A stretch of 64,000 bases of DNA from Verrucomicrobiota bacterium (lineage in GTDB: Bacteria > Verrucomicrobiota > Verrucomicrobiia > Opitutales > Opitutaceae): positions 186,001 to 250,000 of the forward strand of contig JACRQG010000008.1 in NCBI GenBank assembly GCA_016222805.1, in the 5' to 3' direction. Position 1 is the stretch's first letter. Each line of letters starts with the position of its first letter. The notes beneath the pieces are model-generated. The model was not told the origin of the DNA and ran no database searches. It was given only the letters and a program-made list of their open reading frames with translations. Below are positions 1 to 8,997 of this stretch, piece after piece. The translations under genes and the position numbers were made by a program.

Positions 1-293
1 TTCGCCCCGATGTCGCGCAAGAAATCCTTGGTGAAAACAGAAATGGCAGCCGCCGTATTGCGCAGCTCGGTGTTCATGCGGCTGCCCGCCAGCGTGCTGG
101 CCGCAGCGTAGCCCTTGTCCGCGGCCGCCGAGACTTCAAAGGGTGACAGCGAGACGATCTCACCCGGTGTCGTGGAGTTGGACGGATCCTCGGCGCGGGT
201 AGGCTTGGGCGCGCCGGAGGTCTGCGCCTCGGCCGCAGTCGAGGTGAGGAGCCAGGCGGCGAGGACGGCGAGCAACGAACGGTGGGAGTTCAT
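1..293 (-). CDS. TonB-dependent receptor, N-terminal part (cut by window edge)
   Basis: This is the N-terminal 97 codons of an outer-membrane active-transport receptor; the rest lies beyond the left edge. Residues 1-23 look like a signal peptide with an Ala-rich end. Around residues 46-55 is the segment IVSLSPFEVS, followed by a plug start (DKGYAAASTLAGSRMNTEL) that closely matches the receptor at 38847-42206. There is no carboxypeptidase-like domain before the plug. It lies 28 bases after the WbsX-like gene on the same strand, so the two are probably cotranscribed and the receptor may import that enzyme's products. The substrate cannot be told from this fragment. Confidence 0.85.
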   Translation of the reverse strand, partial: MNSHRSLLAVLAAWLLTSTAAEAQTSGAPKPTRAEDPSNSTTPGEIVSLSPFEVSAAADKGYAAASTLAGSRMNTELRNTAAAISVFTKDFLRDIGA

Positions 294-321
294 GGGGCTG
301 CAGTTGCAGACGTGAGTTGAA

Positions 322-1572
322 TCAGGGCTTCGCCGCAGGCGATTTCGCGTGAGAGTCGCCAAAGACCTCGCGCACCGCCTCGAGGTACTTCATGCCGTGC
401 ACGGTGTCGGGTTCCAGGTAGCTGCCTTCGGTCCATTCGTTCCAGCAGTTGATGTTCAGGATGCGCGGCCCGCCCGGCTGCGCCAGCAGGCGGTCCTTTG
501 TCCGTTGCAGCGCCGTGCGGAACCGCTCCGGGGTGTTGCCGGAAATCGTGTTCATGAACGGATAGCCGGAGTGGTCGAAGACGTCGCGCTGATCGCAGCG
601 GGGGCTGGAGTCCCAGCCCATGGTGACGTTGGGATAGTACGGCGCGGCGAAGATCGTGTCGGCGCGGTCCCAGTACTTGAAGTAAGCGTCGCGCACGAAA
701 TCGTAGTCCGTCTCCTGCTTGGGCAGCCCGACGTGGTGGATCCACACGTAGGAAGTGACCGAGTCGAAACCGAGATCGCGCACGAGCTTTGCGACGTCGG
801 TCGGCACCTTCTCGCCCGGCAGGATCGGCTGTCCCCACGCCACGGCGTTGAGGTGCAAGCCGGGCAGGCCAGCCGCGCGGGCCTTGGCCCGAAACGCTTC
901 GAGGGCGGCGCGCGTGGCGGCCGTGGAGCCAAAACTCGCCACCAACTTGGTCAGATCGTAGAAGGAGAAATACGGCCGGCCGTCGATGCGCCAGTAGGAC
1001 GGATGCGAGAAGTAATCCCGGAGGAGGAGCGTACCGATCTTCTCGAAGGTGGCTGGGGTCACCATGCCAGGATAGAGGACGGTCTTGGGGGCGCCCTTCT
1101 TGTAGGGATGGAGTTCGATCCAGTCGTGGTTGGCCCACATGAAGCTGAACTTGAGCCGGGCATTGTTCCGCGCCCCGAGGAACCCGCGGTCGATCGGGCG
1201 ATCGAGGAAGGGTCCGTCGTCGTAGTAGTACCAGTCGAAGATGAAGGCATCGATGCCGTGGTCGGCCGCCGCGGCGATCTTCTGCTCCATGGCCTTCGGA
1301 TCCGATTCGTCGGTGTAACCCCAGAGCGGCACCTTGGGTTGAGCGTGGCCGGGAAAACGCGGCTTGGCGGCCTTGACCAGCTCCCACTCGGCCCAGCCGG
1401 GGCCCTTGTTTCGCTCGTTGCGCGGATCGCCGGGATGGTAGTTGCCGAAGTAGTAACAGGCGACCGTGAGGGAGGGCTCCCGCCGGGGGATCTCCGCGGC
1501 GCGGACGTCCGCGAAGCGGGCGCCGAACAGAAGGCAGACGAGAAGTGCAAACCGGATCAGGCGGGGGATCAT
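322..1572 (-). CDS. WbsX / GH99-like secreted glycoside hydrolase
   Basis: 416 residues with an N-terminal signal peptide (about 1-25, ending in Ala-Ala). The body starts ACYYFGNYHPGDPRN, continues with GIDAFIFDWYYYDDG near residue 115, and ends in NINCWNEWTEGSYLEPD with its paired Glu residues. This pattern is typical of the WbsX family (Glyco_tran_WbsX, related to GH99). Family members act on mannan, rhamnan or glycan chains; the substrate here is unknown. It is the first gene of a leftward pair with a TonB-dependent receptor and is divergent from an AraC regulator, which suggests inducible use of a specific glycan. The start at 1572 is the only one that gives a proper signal peptide. Confidence 0.85.
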   Translation of the reverse strand: MIPRLIRFALLVCLLFGARFADVRAAEIPRREPSLTVACYYFGNYHPGDPRNERNKGPGWAEWELVKAAKPRFPGHAQPKVPLWGYTDESDPKAMEQKIAAAADHGIDAFIFDWYYYDDGPFLDRPIDRGFLGARNNARLKFSFMWANHDWIELHPYKKGAPKTVLYPGMVTPATFEKIGTLLLRDYFSHPSYWRIDGRPYFSFYDLTKLVASFGSTAATRAALEAFRAKARAAGLPGLHLNAVAWGQPILPGEKVPTDVAKLVRDLGFDSVTSYVWIHHVGLPKQETDYDFVRDAYFKYWDRADTIFAAPYYPNVTMGWDSSPRCDQRDVFDHSGYPFMNTISGNTPERFRTALQRTKDRLLAQPGGPRILNINCWNEWTEGSYLEPDTVHGMKYLEAVREVFGDSHAKSPAAKP

Positions 1573-1597
1573 GCGAGGCAGGGGAGCGGCTGAATCC

Positions 1598-1660
1598 TAG
1601 CACAACTTCCGCAAAGGCGGTTAGCCCTCCACTGCACAATTGCTAGCACACCTTAGCACA
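1598..1660. promoter_or_regulatory. Three TAGCACA direct repeats between divergent WbsX-like and AraC genes
   Basis: TAGCACA occurs at 1598-1604, 1644-1650 and 1654-1660. The last two start 10 bases apart, one helical turn, as is common for AraC-family half-sites. They lie between the divergent genes and upstream of the preferred AraC start at 1751. That they bind this regulator is inference. Confidence 0.4.
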
Positions 1661-1750
1661 GCGGGAGAATCCCTCGCCGCACTCACGGCCAGGGGCCGGC
1701 GGTCGCCTCGGGGCTTGCCTCTCCTGGCGGTCGACCCCACTTCAGCGTCC

Positions 1751-2677
1751 ATGTTGAAGTTGCCGGACAGCCACCTGAAGTGGAGCGTCTGCTTCCCGCA
1801 ATCCAGCGAGATTGCGGCGATTGTGGTGGAGGACCACCCCGACTATCCGCGGCACGACCACCAGTTCGTCGAACTCGTGTTTGTCGTTGGCGGCACCTGC
1901 CTGCAGGAAACCGCGCTCGGCCGCAGCCGGCTCATGCGCGGTTCGGTGTGCCTGTTCCGTCCCGGGGCCTGGCATACCTACCGTGAGACCGACGATCTGA
2001 AGCTCTACAATTGTTGTTTTGATCCGGGCATCCTCGGCCGGGAACTGGCCTGGATGATCGACGACCCCGCCCTGGGACGGTTGCTGTGGAGCCTCCCCTT
2101 GTCCGCCGGTCAACAGGGCACGTGCTCCCTGCACCTGCCCGACCGCGATCTGAAAAGCTGCGAGCGGCTGCTCCGGGAACTCTGCACCTTGAGCGTCCGG
2201 GGTCGATCGCAACACCGGGTGGATCTCCTGGGGCGGTTGATGCTCCTGCTGGGGATTGTGGCCCGGCATCTTCCGCGCACCACTGCGCCCATGGCCGGCA
2301 GGGCCAACCCTGCCATCTCGACAGCGTTGAAACTCATCGACGACAACCCCACGCAGGAGTGGACCCTGGAAAATCTCGCCGCGCGCGCGCACGTGCCGCC
2401 CAACTACCTCGTGCGGTTGTTCAAGAAAGTCGCCGGTCTGCCTCCGATGGCCTATCAACGCCGGCGCCGGTTGGAGCTGGCGACCCGCCTGCTGCTCCAG
2501 TCCGACCTGCCGGTGAGCGAGGTGGGCGCCCGGGTAGGCTGGTCGGACGCAAACTACTTCACCCGCCGGTTTCGCTCGCAGTTCGGTGCGACTCCGACCG
2601 CCTATCGCGCGCGCCATGCGCGCCTTCCCATGGCGGCGGGAAAGGGAAACGCGACCCAACACTCTCCGGCAGCGTGA
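1751..2677 (+). CDS. AraC-family transcriptional regulator
   Basis: 308 residues from the ATG at 1751. The N-terminal half looks like a cupin-type sensor (DHPDYPRHDHQFVELVFVVGG, then RSRLMRGSVCLFRPGAWH). The C-terminal hundred residues hold two helix-turn-helix motifs: LENLAARAHVPPNYLVRLFKKVAG and VSEVGARVGWSDANYFTRRFR. It is divergent from the WbsX-like/receptor pair and probably controls it in response to a sugar. An upstream in-frame ATG at 1640 exists, but that extension would be low in complexity and would run through the TAGCACA repeats, so the start at 1751 is preferred. A strong hairpin follows the stop codon. Confidence 0.85.
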   Translation: MLKLPDSHLKWSVCFPQSSEIAAIVVEDHPDYPRHDHQFVELVFVVGGTCLQETALGRSRLMRGSVCLFRPGAWHTYRETDDLKLYNCCFDPGILGRELAWMIDDPALGRLLWSLPLSAGQQGTCSLHLPDRDLKSCERLLRELCTLSVRGRSQHRVDLLGRLMLLLGIVARHLPRTTAPMAGRANPAISTALKLIDDNPTQEWTLENLAARAHVPPNYLVRLFKKVAGLPPMAYQRRRRLELATRLLLQSDLPVSEVGARVGWSDANYFTRRFRSQFGATPTAYRARHARLPMAAGKGNATQHSPAA

Positions 2678-2689
2678 TCGGCGCGTCGG

Positions 2690-2712
2690 GCGACCTGACC
2701 GGGTCAGGTCGC
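2690..2712. terminator. Hairpin after AraC gene
   Basis: GCGACCTGAC, a 3-base loop, and GTCAGGTCGC form a perfect 10-bp stem that begins 12 bases after the stop of the AraC gene. No T-run follows, so termination is likely but not certain. The rest of 2713-2950 shows no gene or further structure that I can support. Confidence 0.5.
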
Positions 2713-2950
2713 GATGTTCAACCGAGGTGGGCGGTCTGTCTTCGTTTGGGAGCAAGGGGGCCAAGCCGAGGTGCCACGCCCAGGCGCCAGACCTCGAAGC
2801 GAGACGCCGCTTCCTTTGCGAGGCCGGTTGCTTCGCGCGCTCCCGGTAGTGCGGCCCAGGGCACTCGACCACGAGAACAGGCCCGTGGCCGCCGCGGCGA
2901 CCTGGGTCGCGGCAAGATCAGCCTGCAATCTTCGAACCCCCTGAAGCGTC

Positions 2951-4711
2951 ATGGCTGCCATGTTCCGCTCGGCACTCGTCCTCGCGGCGGTCGCCACCGG
3001 CGCCTGGGCCGCCCCGGCACCGACCTACTGCAATCCCCTGAACCTCGACTACGGGTCTGGCTTGCGCAGCCCGCGGCACAGCGCCGACCCGGTGATCGTG
3101 AGGTTCCAGGAACGCTACTACCTGTTCGCAACCGAGGATGTGCCCGGGTACCGCGTGTCCGAAGACCTGGTGCACTGGCGGCGCGTCGAGTTTCCGCGCG
3201 ACCTGTGGTCCCTGACGTCCGACCGCGGGGGCGGCCTGTATTGCGCCCCGGCAGTCGCCGCCGATGCGGGTCACCTCTACTTCATCCGCATGGAGCGGAG
3301 GACGGCGGTGAAAGCCGTGCCGGTGCTGCGCAGCGCCGACCCGGCGGCGGGCCGTTGGGAGAAATGCGGCGAGCTGCGGCCGACCAAGGATCCCGCCCTG
3401 TTCTTCGACGACGGGAGAGCCTGGCTCTATCACGGGCTCGCCCAGCCCACCCGGGTCTTCGAGATCGACCGGAAGACCTGGACCGAGATTCCCGGCAGCG
3501 AGCGCCAGCTGCGAGCGGAGATCAACGACGTGACCGCGTTCGTCGGTGGCTACGAACGCGGGCGCCGCGAACTCCTGGACGAGACCGACACCGCGGCGTG
3601 GCTCGGGAGGTTTGGGATCCTGCCCTGCCAGGAGGCGGCCTGGATGACCAAACACCGCGGACGCTATTACCTCCAGTACGCGACCCCGGGCACGGTCAGC
3701 GCGTGGTACTGCGACACGGTCATGGAGGGCGACTCGCCCATCGGGCCGTTCCGGCACGTCGACTATGCGCCCGTGTCGTTGAAGGTCGGAGGCTTCATGG
3801 GCAGTGCCGGACACAGCAGCGTGTTTTCCGATGCGTCCGATCGCCTCTGGCGCGCGACGACGATGTGGATCGGAGTGCACGATCTCTTCGAGCGCCGGCT
3901 CGGGCTGTTTCCCGTCGGCTTTGACCCGACGGGCCGGATGTTCACCGACACCGCGCTGGGGGACTACCCTCGACGGGCCAGCGACGGCAGGCTCGCCGGG
4001 TGGTGGGTGCAGTCGTTTGGGCGACCCTGCGCGGCGTCGTCCTCCCTCGCGGACCACCCGCCGACGCTGGCGGCGGACGAGAACTGCCGCACCTGGTGGT
4101 CGGCCCGGACCGGAAACGCTGGCGAGTGGTTCGAGATCGACCTGGAGCGCCCGCGGCGGGTGCAGGCGATCCAGGTGAATTTCGCCGACCAGGATCTCGC
4201 CGCGAAAGTCCTTGCGCCGGGCGAAGCCGGCTACCGCTACCGCCTGCTGGGTTCAAATGACGGCCGGCAATGGCGGGTGCTGGCGGATCGCTCGGCCGCT
4301 CCCGGCACCGGGCCGCACGACTACGTTGAACTCGCCGGGGCCGGGATGTGGCGCCGGCTGCGGGTGGAAAACATCTTCACCCCGGGCCAGGGCAAGTTCG
4401 CGCTCAGCGACCTGCGGGTCTTCGGTCATGGGGGCGGCGACGCGCCGCCGCCGCCGCGGCTCGTCGAGGTCCGACGCCACACGGATGACGATCGCAACGC
4501 GACCCTCTCCTGGACGCCCGCGGCGGGTGCCGACGGCTACCTGATTCGGTTTGGCGTGGCGCCGGACGCGCTGCACCTGGCGATCCAGGTCCAGGGCGGC
4601 GCCAAGGGCTCGCTCACCACGCATGCCCTCACCCGCGGCGTGAGCTACGCCTGGCGGGTGGATGCGTTCAACGCCAACGGCCTCACCGTCGGACGCGTGT
4701 GGGGGAAATGA
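2951..4711 (+). CDS. GH43-type glycoside hydrolase with F5/8C and FN3 domains
   Basis: 586 residues, secreted (signal peptide about 1-20). Residues 25 to 345 form a GH43-like five-bladed propeller. SADPVIVRFQERYYLFATE carries the expected catalytic-base Asp near 46; DPALFFDDGRAWLYHG and a later Glu in EINDVTAF are the other acidic landmarks. About 356-490 looks like a discoidin (F5/8 type C) carbohydrate-binding domain, with EWFEIDLERPRRVQAIQVNFAD typical of that fold. About 500-586 resembles a fibronectin type III domain. GH43 enzymes usually release arabinose, xylose or galactose from plant polymers. It lies between an AraC gene and a beta-helix enzyme on the same strand. Exact specificity is unknown. 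Confidence 0.8.
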   Translation: MAAMFRSALVLAAVATGAWAAPAPTYCNPLNLDYGSGLRSPRHSADPVIVRFQERYYLFATEDVPGYRVSEDLVHWRRVEFPRDLWSLTSDRGGGLYCAPAVAADAGHLYFIRMERRTAVKAVPVLRSADPAAGRWEKCGELRPTKDPALFFDDGRAWLYHGLAQPTRVFEIDRKTWTEIPGSERQLRAEINDVTAFVGGYERGRRELLDETDTAAWLGRFGILPCQEAAWMTKHRGRYYLQYATPGTVSAWYCDTVMEGDSPIGPFRHVDYAPVSLKVGGFMGSAGHSSVFSDASDRLWRATTMWIGVHDLFERRLGLFPVGFDPTGRMFTDTALGDYPRRASDGRLAGWWVQSFGRPCAASSSLADHPPTLAADENCRTWWSARTGNAGEWFEIDLERPRRVQAIQVNFADQDLAAKVLAPGEAGYRYRLLGSNDGRQWRVLADRSAAPGTGPHDYVELAGAGMWRRLRVENIFTPGQGKFALSDLRVFGHGGGDAPPPPRLVEVRRHTDDDRNATLSWTPAAGADGYLIRFGVAPDALHLAIQVQGGAKGSLTTHALTRGVSYAWRVDAFNANGLTVGRVWGK

Positions 4712-4729
4712 CCACCCCGGGGGCGGCGA

Positions 4730-4744
4730 TTGGGCGTCGCCCAA
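4730..4744. terminator. Short palindrome after GH43 gene
   Basis: TTGGGCG-T-CGCCCAA is a perfect palindrome 18 bases after the GH43 stop. It may end transcription or mark a regulatory site before the beta-helix gene. The one-base centre makes it a poor RNA hairpin unless the inner pairs open. Confidence 0.3.
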
Positions 4745-5002
4745 AGTGGCGACATGACAAGGGCCGCCCCGGCTGCGAGGATGGCGGCCATGGCGACTGC
4801 GACGATCCTCGATGACAACCCCCGGACCAGCCGCCGGCTGGCGGGCGGGGCGTCGTCCGACACGGGGCAACTGAACGCGAAGGGCGAATCGACCGTCACC
4901 GTGATCGAAACTCCGCGCGCCTCGCTCGGCCAGGCTGAGCCTCGCTTTCTGACCCGTATGATTTCGCCCCCTTTCCCTCCCCGCCGCTTCCGGAACGCCG
5001 CG

Positions 5003-6652
5003 ATGATCACGCTGCTGGCCGCCCTGTGGCTCGCTTCGGCAGCCCTGGGGGGCGTGGAAATCCGCGTCGCGGATCATGGCGCGGCGGGCGATGGAAGGAC
5101 CGACGACGGCCCGGCGATCCAGCGGGCGCTCGACGCCGCCATCGCCGCCGGTCGTGGCGCGCGGGTGACCTTCGAACCCGGCCGGACCTACCGGCTCGCG
5201 GCGCAAGGCGACCGTCTGACCGTGCTGGCGATCGGCCGCGCCCGCGGGCTCACCGTCGAGGGCCGGGGCGCGACCCTCGTCGCGCATCCGTCCAATCGCA
5301 TCGTCACCCTGTTCGACTCGGAGGATGTCACGCTGCGCGATCTCACGCTCGACTACCATCCCCTGCCCTTCACCCAGGCGCGGCTGACCGCGATCGTGGC
5401 CGCGGAGCAGGCGATCCGGTTCCGGGTGGAACCGGCCTACGCCGACCCGGCGATCGGCGACGAGGCGATCTACCGCGACTTCAAGAGTTCCGATGCGGTG
5501 TTCATCGCGGGCAAGACCCGCCAGTTCACCCATGGCTGGGCGCGCCTGCGCGAGGTGCGCGCCCGCGGAGACGGCACCTTCGAGTCGCGCTTCCACCAGC
5601 GGGACTTCGAACGCCGCCTCGAAGGAGCCCAGGTGGGTGATTTCATCGCCATCAAGCTGCCCTTCCCCGAGGCGCGGCCGCTGCGCGATGAGAACGGACG
5701 CTACCTGAGTTCGTCCTCGTCCAACGTCTACGTCGCCTACTCCCGCGGCGTCCGGATGGAGCGCATCGTGTCCCACGCGGCCCCGACGATGACCTTTGTC
5801 GCCTCGGCCTCCGAGGGCGTTGTGCTCGACGGCTGCCGGGTCATTCGCAAGCCCGGCACCAATCGTCTCATCGCCGGCAACAGCGACGGGGCGCATTTCA
5901 AAAGCCTCACGGTGCTGCCCGAAGTGCGCGACTGCATCTTCGAGGCGCTGATGGACGATTCCATCAACATCAAGATCTCGTCGGAAGTGGTCGAAGCGGT
6001 GCAGGGTCCGCGCGTTCGCCTGCGCCACGGCGATATCGCCCACGACGGCGCGGTCATTGAGCCCGGACAGTCCCTCTTGTTTCTCGGCGCGGGTGGCCGG
6101 CGTCACCTGGGTTTCCAGCGGGTCGCGGCGGTGGAGCGGCTGGGCTACCGCGAGTTGTGGGTCACACTGGATACCCCCGTGGAAGGACTGGCGCGGGGAG
6201 ACCTCGCGTTTCTCCGGCCGGTCAACGAGGCCCGCGTGAGCGGCTGCCAGTTCCGCAGCCAGTTGAAGACGGCGGTGCTCGTCTACCCGCCGGCGGTGAT
6301 CTCGGACTGTGTCTTCGCCGACGTCGCCTACGGTATCCACTCGCCCTTCCCGGGAAAGATCGAGGGTCCGCCGCCCTCCCGCCTGCGGGTCGCCCGCTGT
6401 GAGTTCCTGCGCCCCAGCGTGGCGGCGATCGCCTTGCACCTGCCCGCGGTGGAGGCCGGCGAACCCGGGCGCCAGGCGCTCCTGCTCGAGGAAAGCCGGA
6501 TCGTGCTGGGCCAGCGCCGGGGTCTCGCCCTGAGCGCCTATCACCAGAGCGGAATCCTGCTCCGCAGCGTGGGGATCACCGCGGAGGACGGACGGCCGCG
6601 CAGCGACTTGTTGCGCCTGCGCGCCTGCGCCGATTTCCGCGACGAACCCTGA
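5003..6652 (+). CDS. Secreted right-handed beta-helix glycosidase-like protein
   Basis: 549 residues from ATG 5003, giving the signal peptide MITLLAALWLASAALGG; an ATG at 4958 would add 15 basic residues. After cleavage comes EIRVADHGAAGDGRTDDGPA, the hallmark entry strand of pectate-lyase-like superfamily enzymes (GH28, GH110 and relatives). Repeated beta-helix turns run through the middle (GLTVEGRGATLVAH, DVTLRDLTLDYHPLPFTQA, IFEALMDDSINIK). The LDYxPLPFTQ and DDSIN features recall GH110 alpha-1,3-galactosidase-like proteins, but I cannot assign a family firmly. It follows the GH43 gene on the same strand and may work on side chains of the same polymer. Confidence 0.7.
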   Translation: MITLLAALWLASAALGGVEIRVADHGAAGDGRTDDGPAIQRALDAAIAAGRGARVTFEPGRTYRLAAQGDRLTVLAIGRARGLTVEGRGATLVAHPSNRIVTLFDSEDVTLRDLTLDYHPLPFTQARLTAIVAAEQAIRFRVEPAYADPAIGDEAIYRDFKSSDAVFIAGKTRQFTHGWARLREVRARGDGTFESRFHQRDFERRLEGAQVGDFIAIKLPFPEARPLRDENGRYLSSSSSNVYVAYSRGVRMERIVSHAAPTMTFVASASEGVVLDGCRVIRKPGTNRLIAGNSDGAHFKSLTVLPEVRDCIFEALMDDSINIKISSEVVEAVQGPRVRLRHGDIAHDGAVIEPGQSLLFLGAGGRRHLGFQRVAAVERLGYRELWVTLDTPVEGLARGDLAFLRPVNEARVSGCQFRSQLKTAVLVYPPAVISDCVFADVAYGIHSPFPGKIEGPPPSRLRVARCEFLRPSVAAIALHLPAVEAGEPGRQALLLEESRIVLGQRRGLALSAYHQSGILLRSVGITAEDGRPRSDLLRLRACADFRDEP

Positions 6653-6703
6653 ACGCCGGTCACCGGGATCGCGGAGCGACTTTCAACGCAGGGCGCACGC
6701 ACC

Positions 6704-6727
6704 TGCCGCGGTGCCACTACCGCGGCA
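6704..6727. terminator. Hairpin between convergent beta-helix and PQQ genes
   Basis: TGCCGCGGT, a 6-base loop and ACCGCGGCA form a perfect 9-bp stem overlapping the stop codon of the leftward PQQ gene. Its place between converging genes suggests a two-way terminator; there is no T-run. Confidence 0.4.
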
Positions 6728-8882
6728 AGGCAAAGGCCACGTACGCATCGCCCGGGCCCGAGGCGCCGCCGACGCGGCCGCCACCGGTTGCGGTGATCAC
6801 CACATACTGCCGCCCGGCGACTTCGTACACCGCAGGCGCGGCCGTGCCGGCAAACGGCAGCTTGGCCGACCAGAGCTCCGCCCCGGTATCCGCGTCAAAG
6901 GCCCGGATCTTCTCATCCTCGGTCCCGGCCACAAAGACGAGCCCTCCGGCGGTCACCGTGGCGCCGCCCAGGTTCTGCGAGCCCGTCTTTGGCACCCCTT
7001 GCGCGGTGAGCTTCTCCAGCTCACCCAGCGGCACCCGCCACAACACGCGGCCGGTGCTGAGGTCGTAGCAGTTGAGCAGCCCCCACGGCGGCTTGATGCC
7101 GGGATACCCCTCGTGATCGACGAGGAACTGAAAGCCATCGAAGGCATACTGCGGCCGGCCCGCCACGGCTTCCTCACCCCGCGGGGCCCGCGAGGGCGGC
7201 TGGTGGCGCCGGAAGAGATAGTCGAGGAGATCCTTCTTCTCCGCGTCGGTCAGCACGAGGTTCGGTGGCATCGCCCCCTTGCCGGTGCGAAGCTGTTCCA
7301 ACACCTGCTCGTCGGTCATGCGCCGCTGCAGGCCCCACAACGGCGGCGCGATGCCGAGGCCGCCGCGATTGGGTCCGTGGCAGGGAGCGCAGTGCACCTG
7401 GTAGTGCTTCTCCCCGGCCGAGGGCGGATGCCGCGGATCGCGTTCGCGATCGTCGGCGGAAAAGACGGTGATCTTCGAGACCCAGCGGTTGGACGTCACG
7501 TAGAGGCGGCCGGTCGGCACGTCCACCGCCGCTCCGGACCACTCCGCCCCGCCGCGCGAGCCGATGTAGAGGTTGGGCTTCCCCTCGGTGAAAGGGGAGA
7601 AGAAGCCGTAGGTCGACTTCTCCACGATGCGCTTCACCCACTCGCGCGCCTCCGGCGTTCGGTCCGTGATCAGGTCGGGATGAAACTCGCTCCGCGAAAT
7701 CGGCTCCGGCAATTCCGGATCGGGCTGGTAAGGAGAGGTCCGCTCTCCCGGCAGCGTCGAGGCCGGAGCCCGGCGCAGGCGCCACGGGAAGATGGGCTGG
7801 CCGCTCACGCGATCCAGCAGGAGCAGGTGACCCGCCTTCGAGACCCCCGTCACCGCGTCAACCTTCCGCCCCTCGCGCGTGATGGTCACAAGGTTGGGCG
7901 GCGCACACACGTCGAGATCCCAGATGTCGTGCCGCACGTCCTGGAAGTGCCAGAGCCGCCGGCCCGTGCGCACGTCGAGGGCGACCACGCAGTTGCCGAA
8001 GAGATTGTCCCCCCAGCGCCCCACGCCGACCATGTCGGGCCGCGGCGCACCAAAGGCCACGAACGCGATCCCGCGGTGATCATCAAGGGAGAGCCCGCTC
8101 CAGCCATTGGCACCTTGTTGCGGACCATCCCAGGTTTCCGCCCCAAATTCGCCGTCGCGCGGCACCGAGCGGAAGCGCCAGAGCATCCGTCCCGTGCGCA
8201 CGTCGTAGCCGTACGCGTCGCCCAGCAGGCCGCAGGTGACAAAGACATGCTGGTACACCACTCCGCTCGCCGTGGCTCCGGTCGGAATCGCGGTGCGCCC
8301 ACTCTCGCCGAAGCCCGGGATCGGCGCGCCGGTCTTCGGGTCCACCGCATGGATCCAGTCGCCGGCGCCAAACAGCAGGCGCGGGGCATTCTCCCGATCC
8401 CCGGGCCAGTAAACCAGCCCGCGTCGTGCCGGGGTGTCCTGCAGCCGCGCGGCTTTGACCGGCGGCGACTGCCACCGCCAGCGCTCGACCCCGGTCGCGG
8501 CGTCCAGCGCCACCAGGGCCCGGCCGGGGGTCGGAGCATACAACACGTCGTCCACGATGATCGGCGTGCACTGGAGGTTGGCCGCGCCATCGCCGGAGCG
8601 AAAGGTCCAGGCCACCGCCAGATTCCGGACATTGTCCCGGTTGATCTGCGTCAGGGCGGAATAACGGCGGGCGCCATTGTCGCCCTGGGAGCGCGGCCAG
8701 CCGCGAAACTGGCCAAGATCCACCGGCGCCGCCGGCGCCAGCTCCGCCGCCCTGGCCGCGGGAATGTACCTGAACTCCGGGAGCGCGGCGCGGGCCGCGG
8801 CATCCTCGACCGCCGCCGGGGCGGCGAGGATCCGGCCGCACACGACAGCCAGCAGGAGCGATCGAATCGAGACGGGCGACAT
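6717..8882 (-). CDS. PQQ-dependent dehydrogenase with inserted cytochrome c domain
   Basis: 721 residues from the start at 8882, which gives the signal peptide MSPVSIRSLLLAVVCGRILA. The body is a quinoprotein beta-propeller: NGARRYSALTQINRDNVRNL at the front, and GDAYVAFALPR at the end, as in the quinoprotein glucose dehydrogenase-like family. Near residues 485-565 the propeller is interrupted by a c-type cytochrome domain with heme motif CAPCH and a probable Met ligand in GAMPP. It should oxidize a sugar or alcohol in the periplasm and pass electrons to its own heme. PQQ synthesis genes are not in the window. The substrate is unknown. A 49-residue basic extension upstream of 8882 is rejected. 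Confidence 0.85.
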   Translation of the reverse strand: MSPVSIRSLLLAVVCGRILAAPAAVEDAAARAALPEFRYIPAARAAELAPAAPVDLGQFRGWPRSQGDNGARRYSALTQINRDNVRNLAVAWTFRSGDGAANLQCTPIIVDDVLYAPTPGRALVALDAATGVERWRWQSPPVKAARLQDTPARRGLVYWPGDRENAPRLLFGAGDWIHAVDPKTGAPIPGFGESGRTAIPTGATASGVVYQHVFVTCGLLGDAYGYDVRTGRMLWRFRSVPRDGEFGAETWDGPQQGANGWSGLSLDDHRGIAFVAFGAPRPDMVGVGRWGDNLFGNCVVALDVRTGRRLWHFQDVRHDIWDLDVCAPPNLVTITREGRKVDAVTGVSKAGHLLLLDRVSGQPIFPWRLRRAPASTLPGERTSPYQPDPELPEPISRSEFHPDLITDRTPEAREWVKRIVEKSTYGFFSPFTEGKPNLYIGSRGGAEWSGAAVDVPTGRLYVTSNRWVSKITVFSADDRERDPRHPPSAGEKHYQVHCAPCHGPNRGGLGIAPPLWGLQRRMTDEQVLEQLRTGKGAMPPNLVLTDAEKKDLLDYLFRRHQPPSRAPRGEEAVAGRPQYAFDGFQFLVDHEGYPGIKPPWGLLNCYDLSTGRVLWRVPLGELEKLTAQGVPKTGSQNLGGATVTAGGLVFVAGTEDEKIRAFDADTGAELWSAKLPFAGTAAPAVYEVAGRQYVVITATGGGRVGGASGPGDAYVAFALPR

Positions 8883-8997
8883 CGGGGTGGTGGGCGCGCC
8901 CGAAGGGAAACCACGTCCCGCGCGACGTCGAGCCCTACCTCGCCGGCCCTTTTTCGCATTGCCCCGCCCCCGCCCCGCCCAGCGAATCTCCGCTCCG

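Noticed and set aside
1640-1750. A longer AraC protein starting at 1640
   Set aside because: The extension is low-complexity and covers the TAGCACA repeats; 1751 gives the usual family start.
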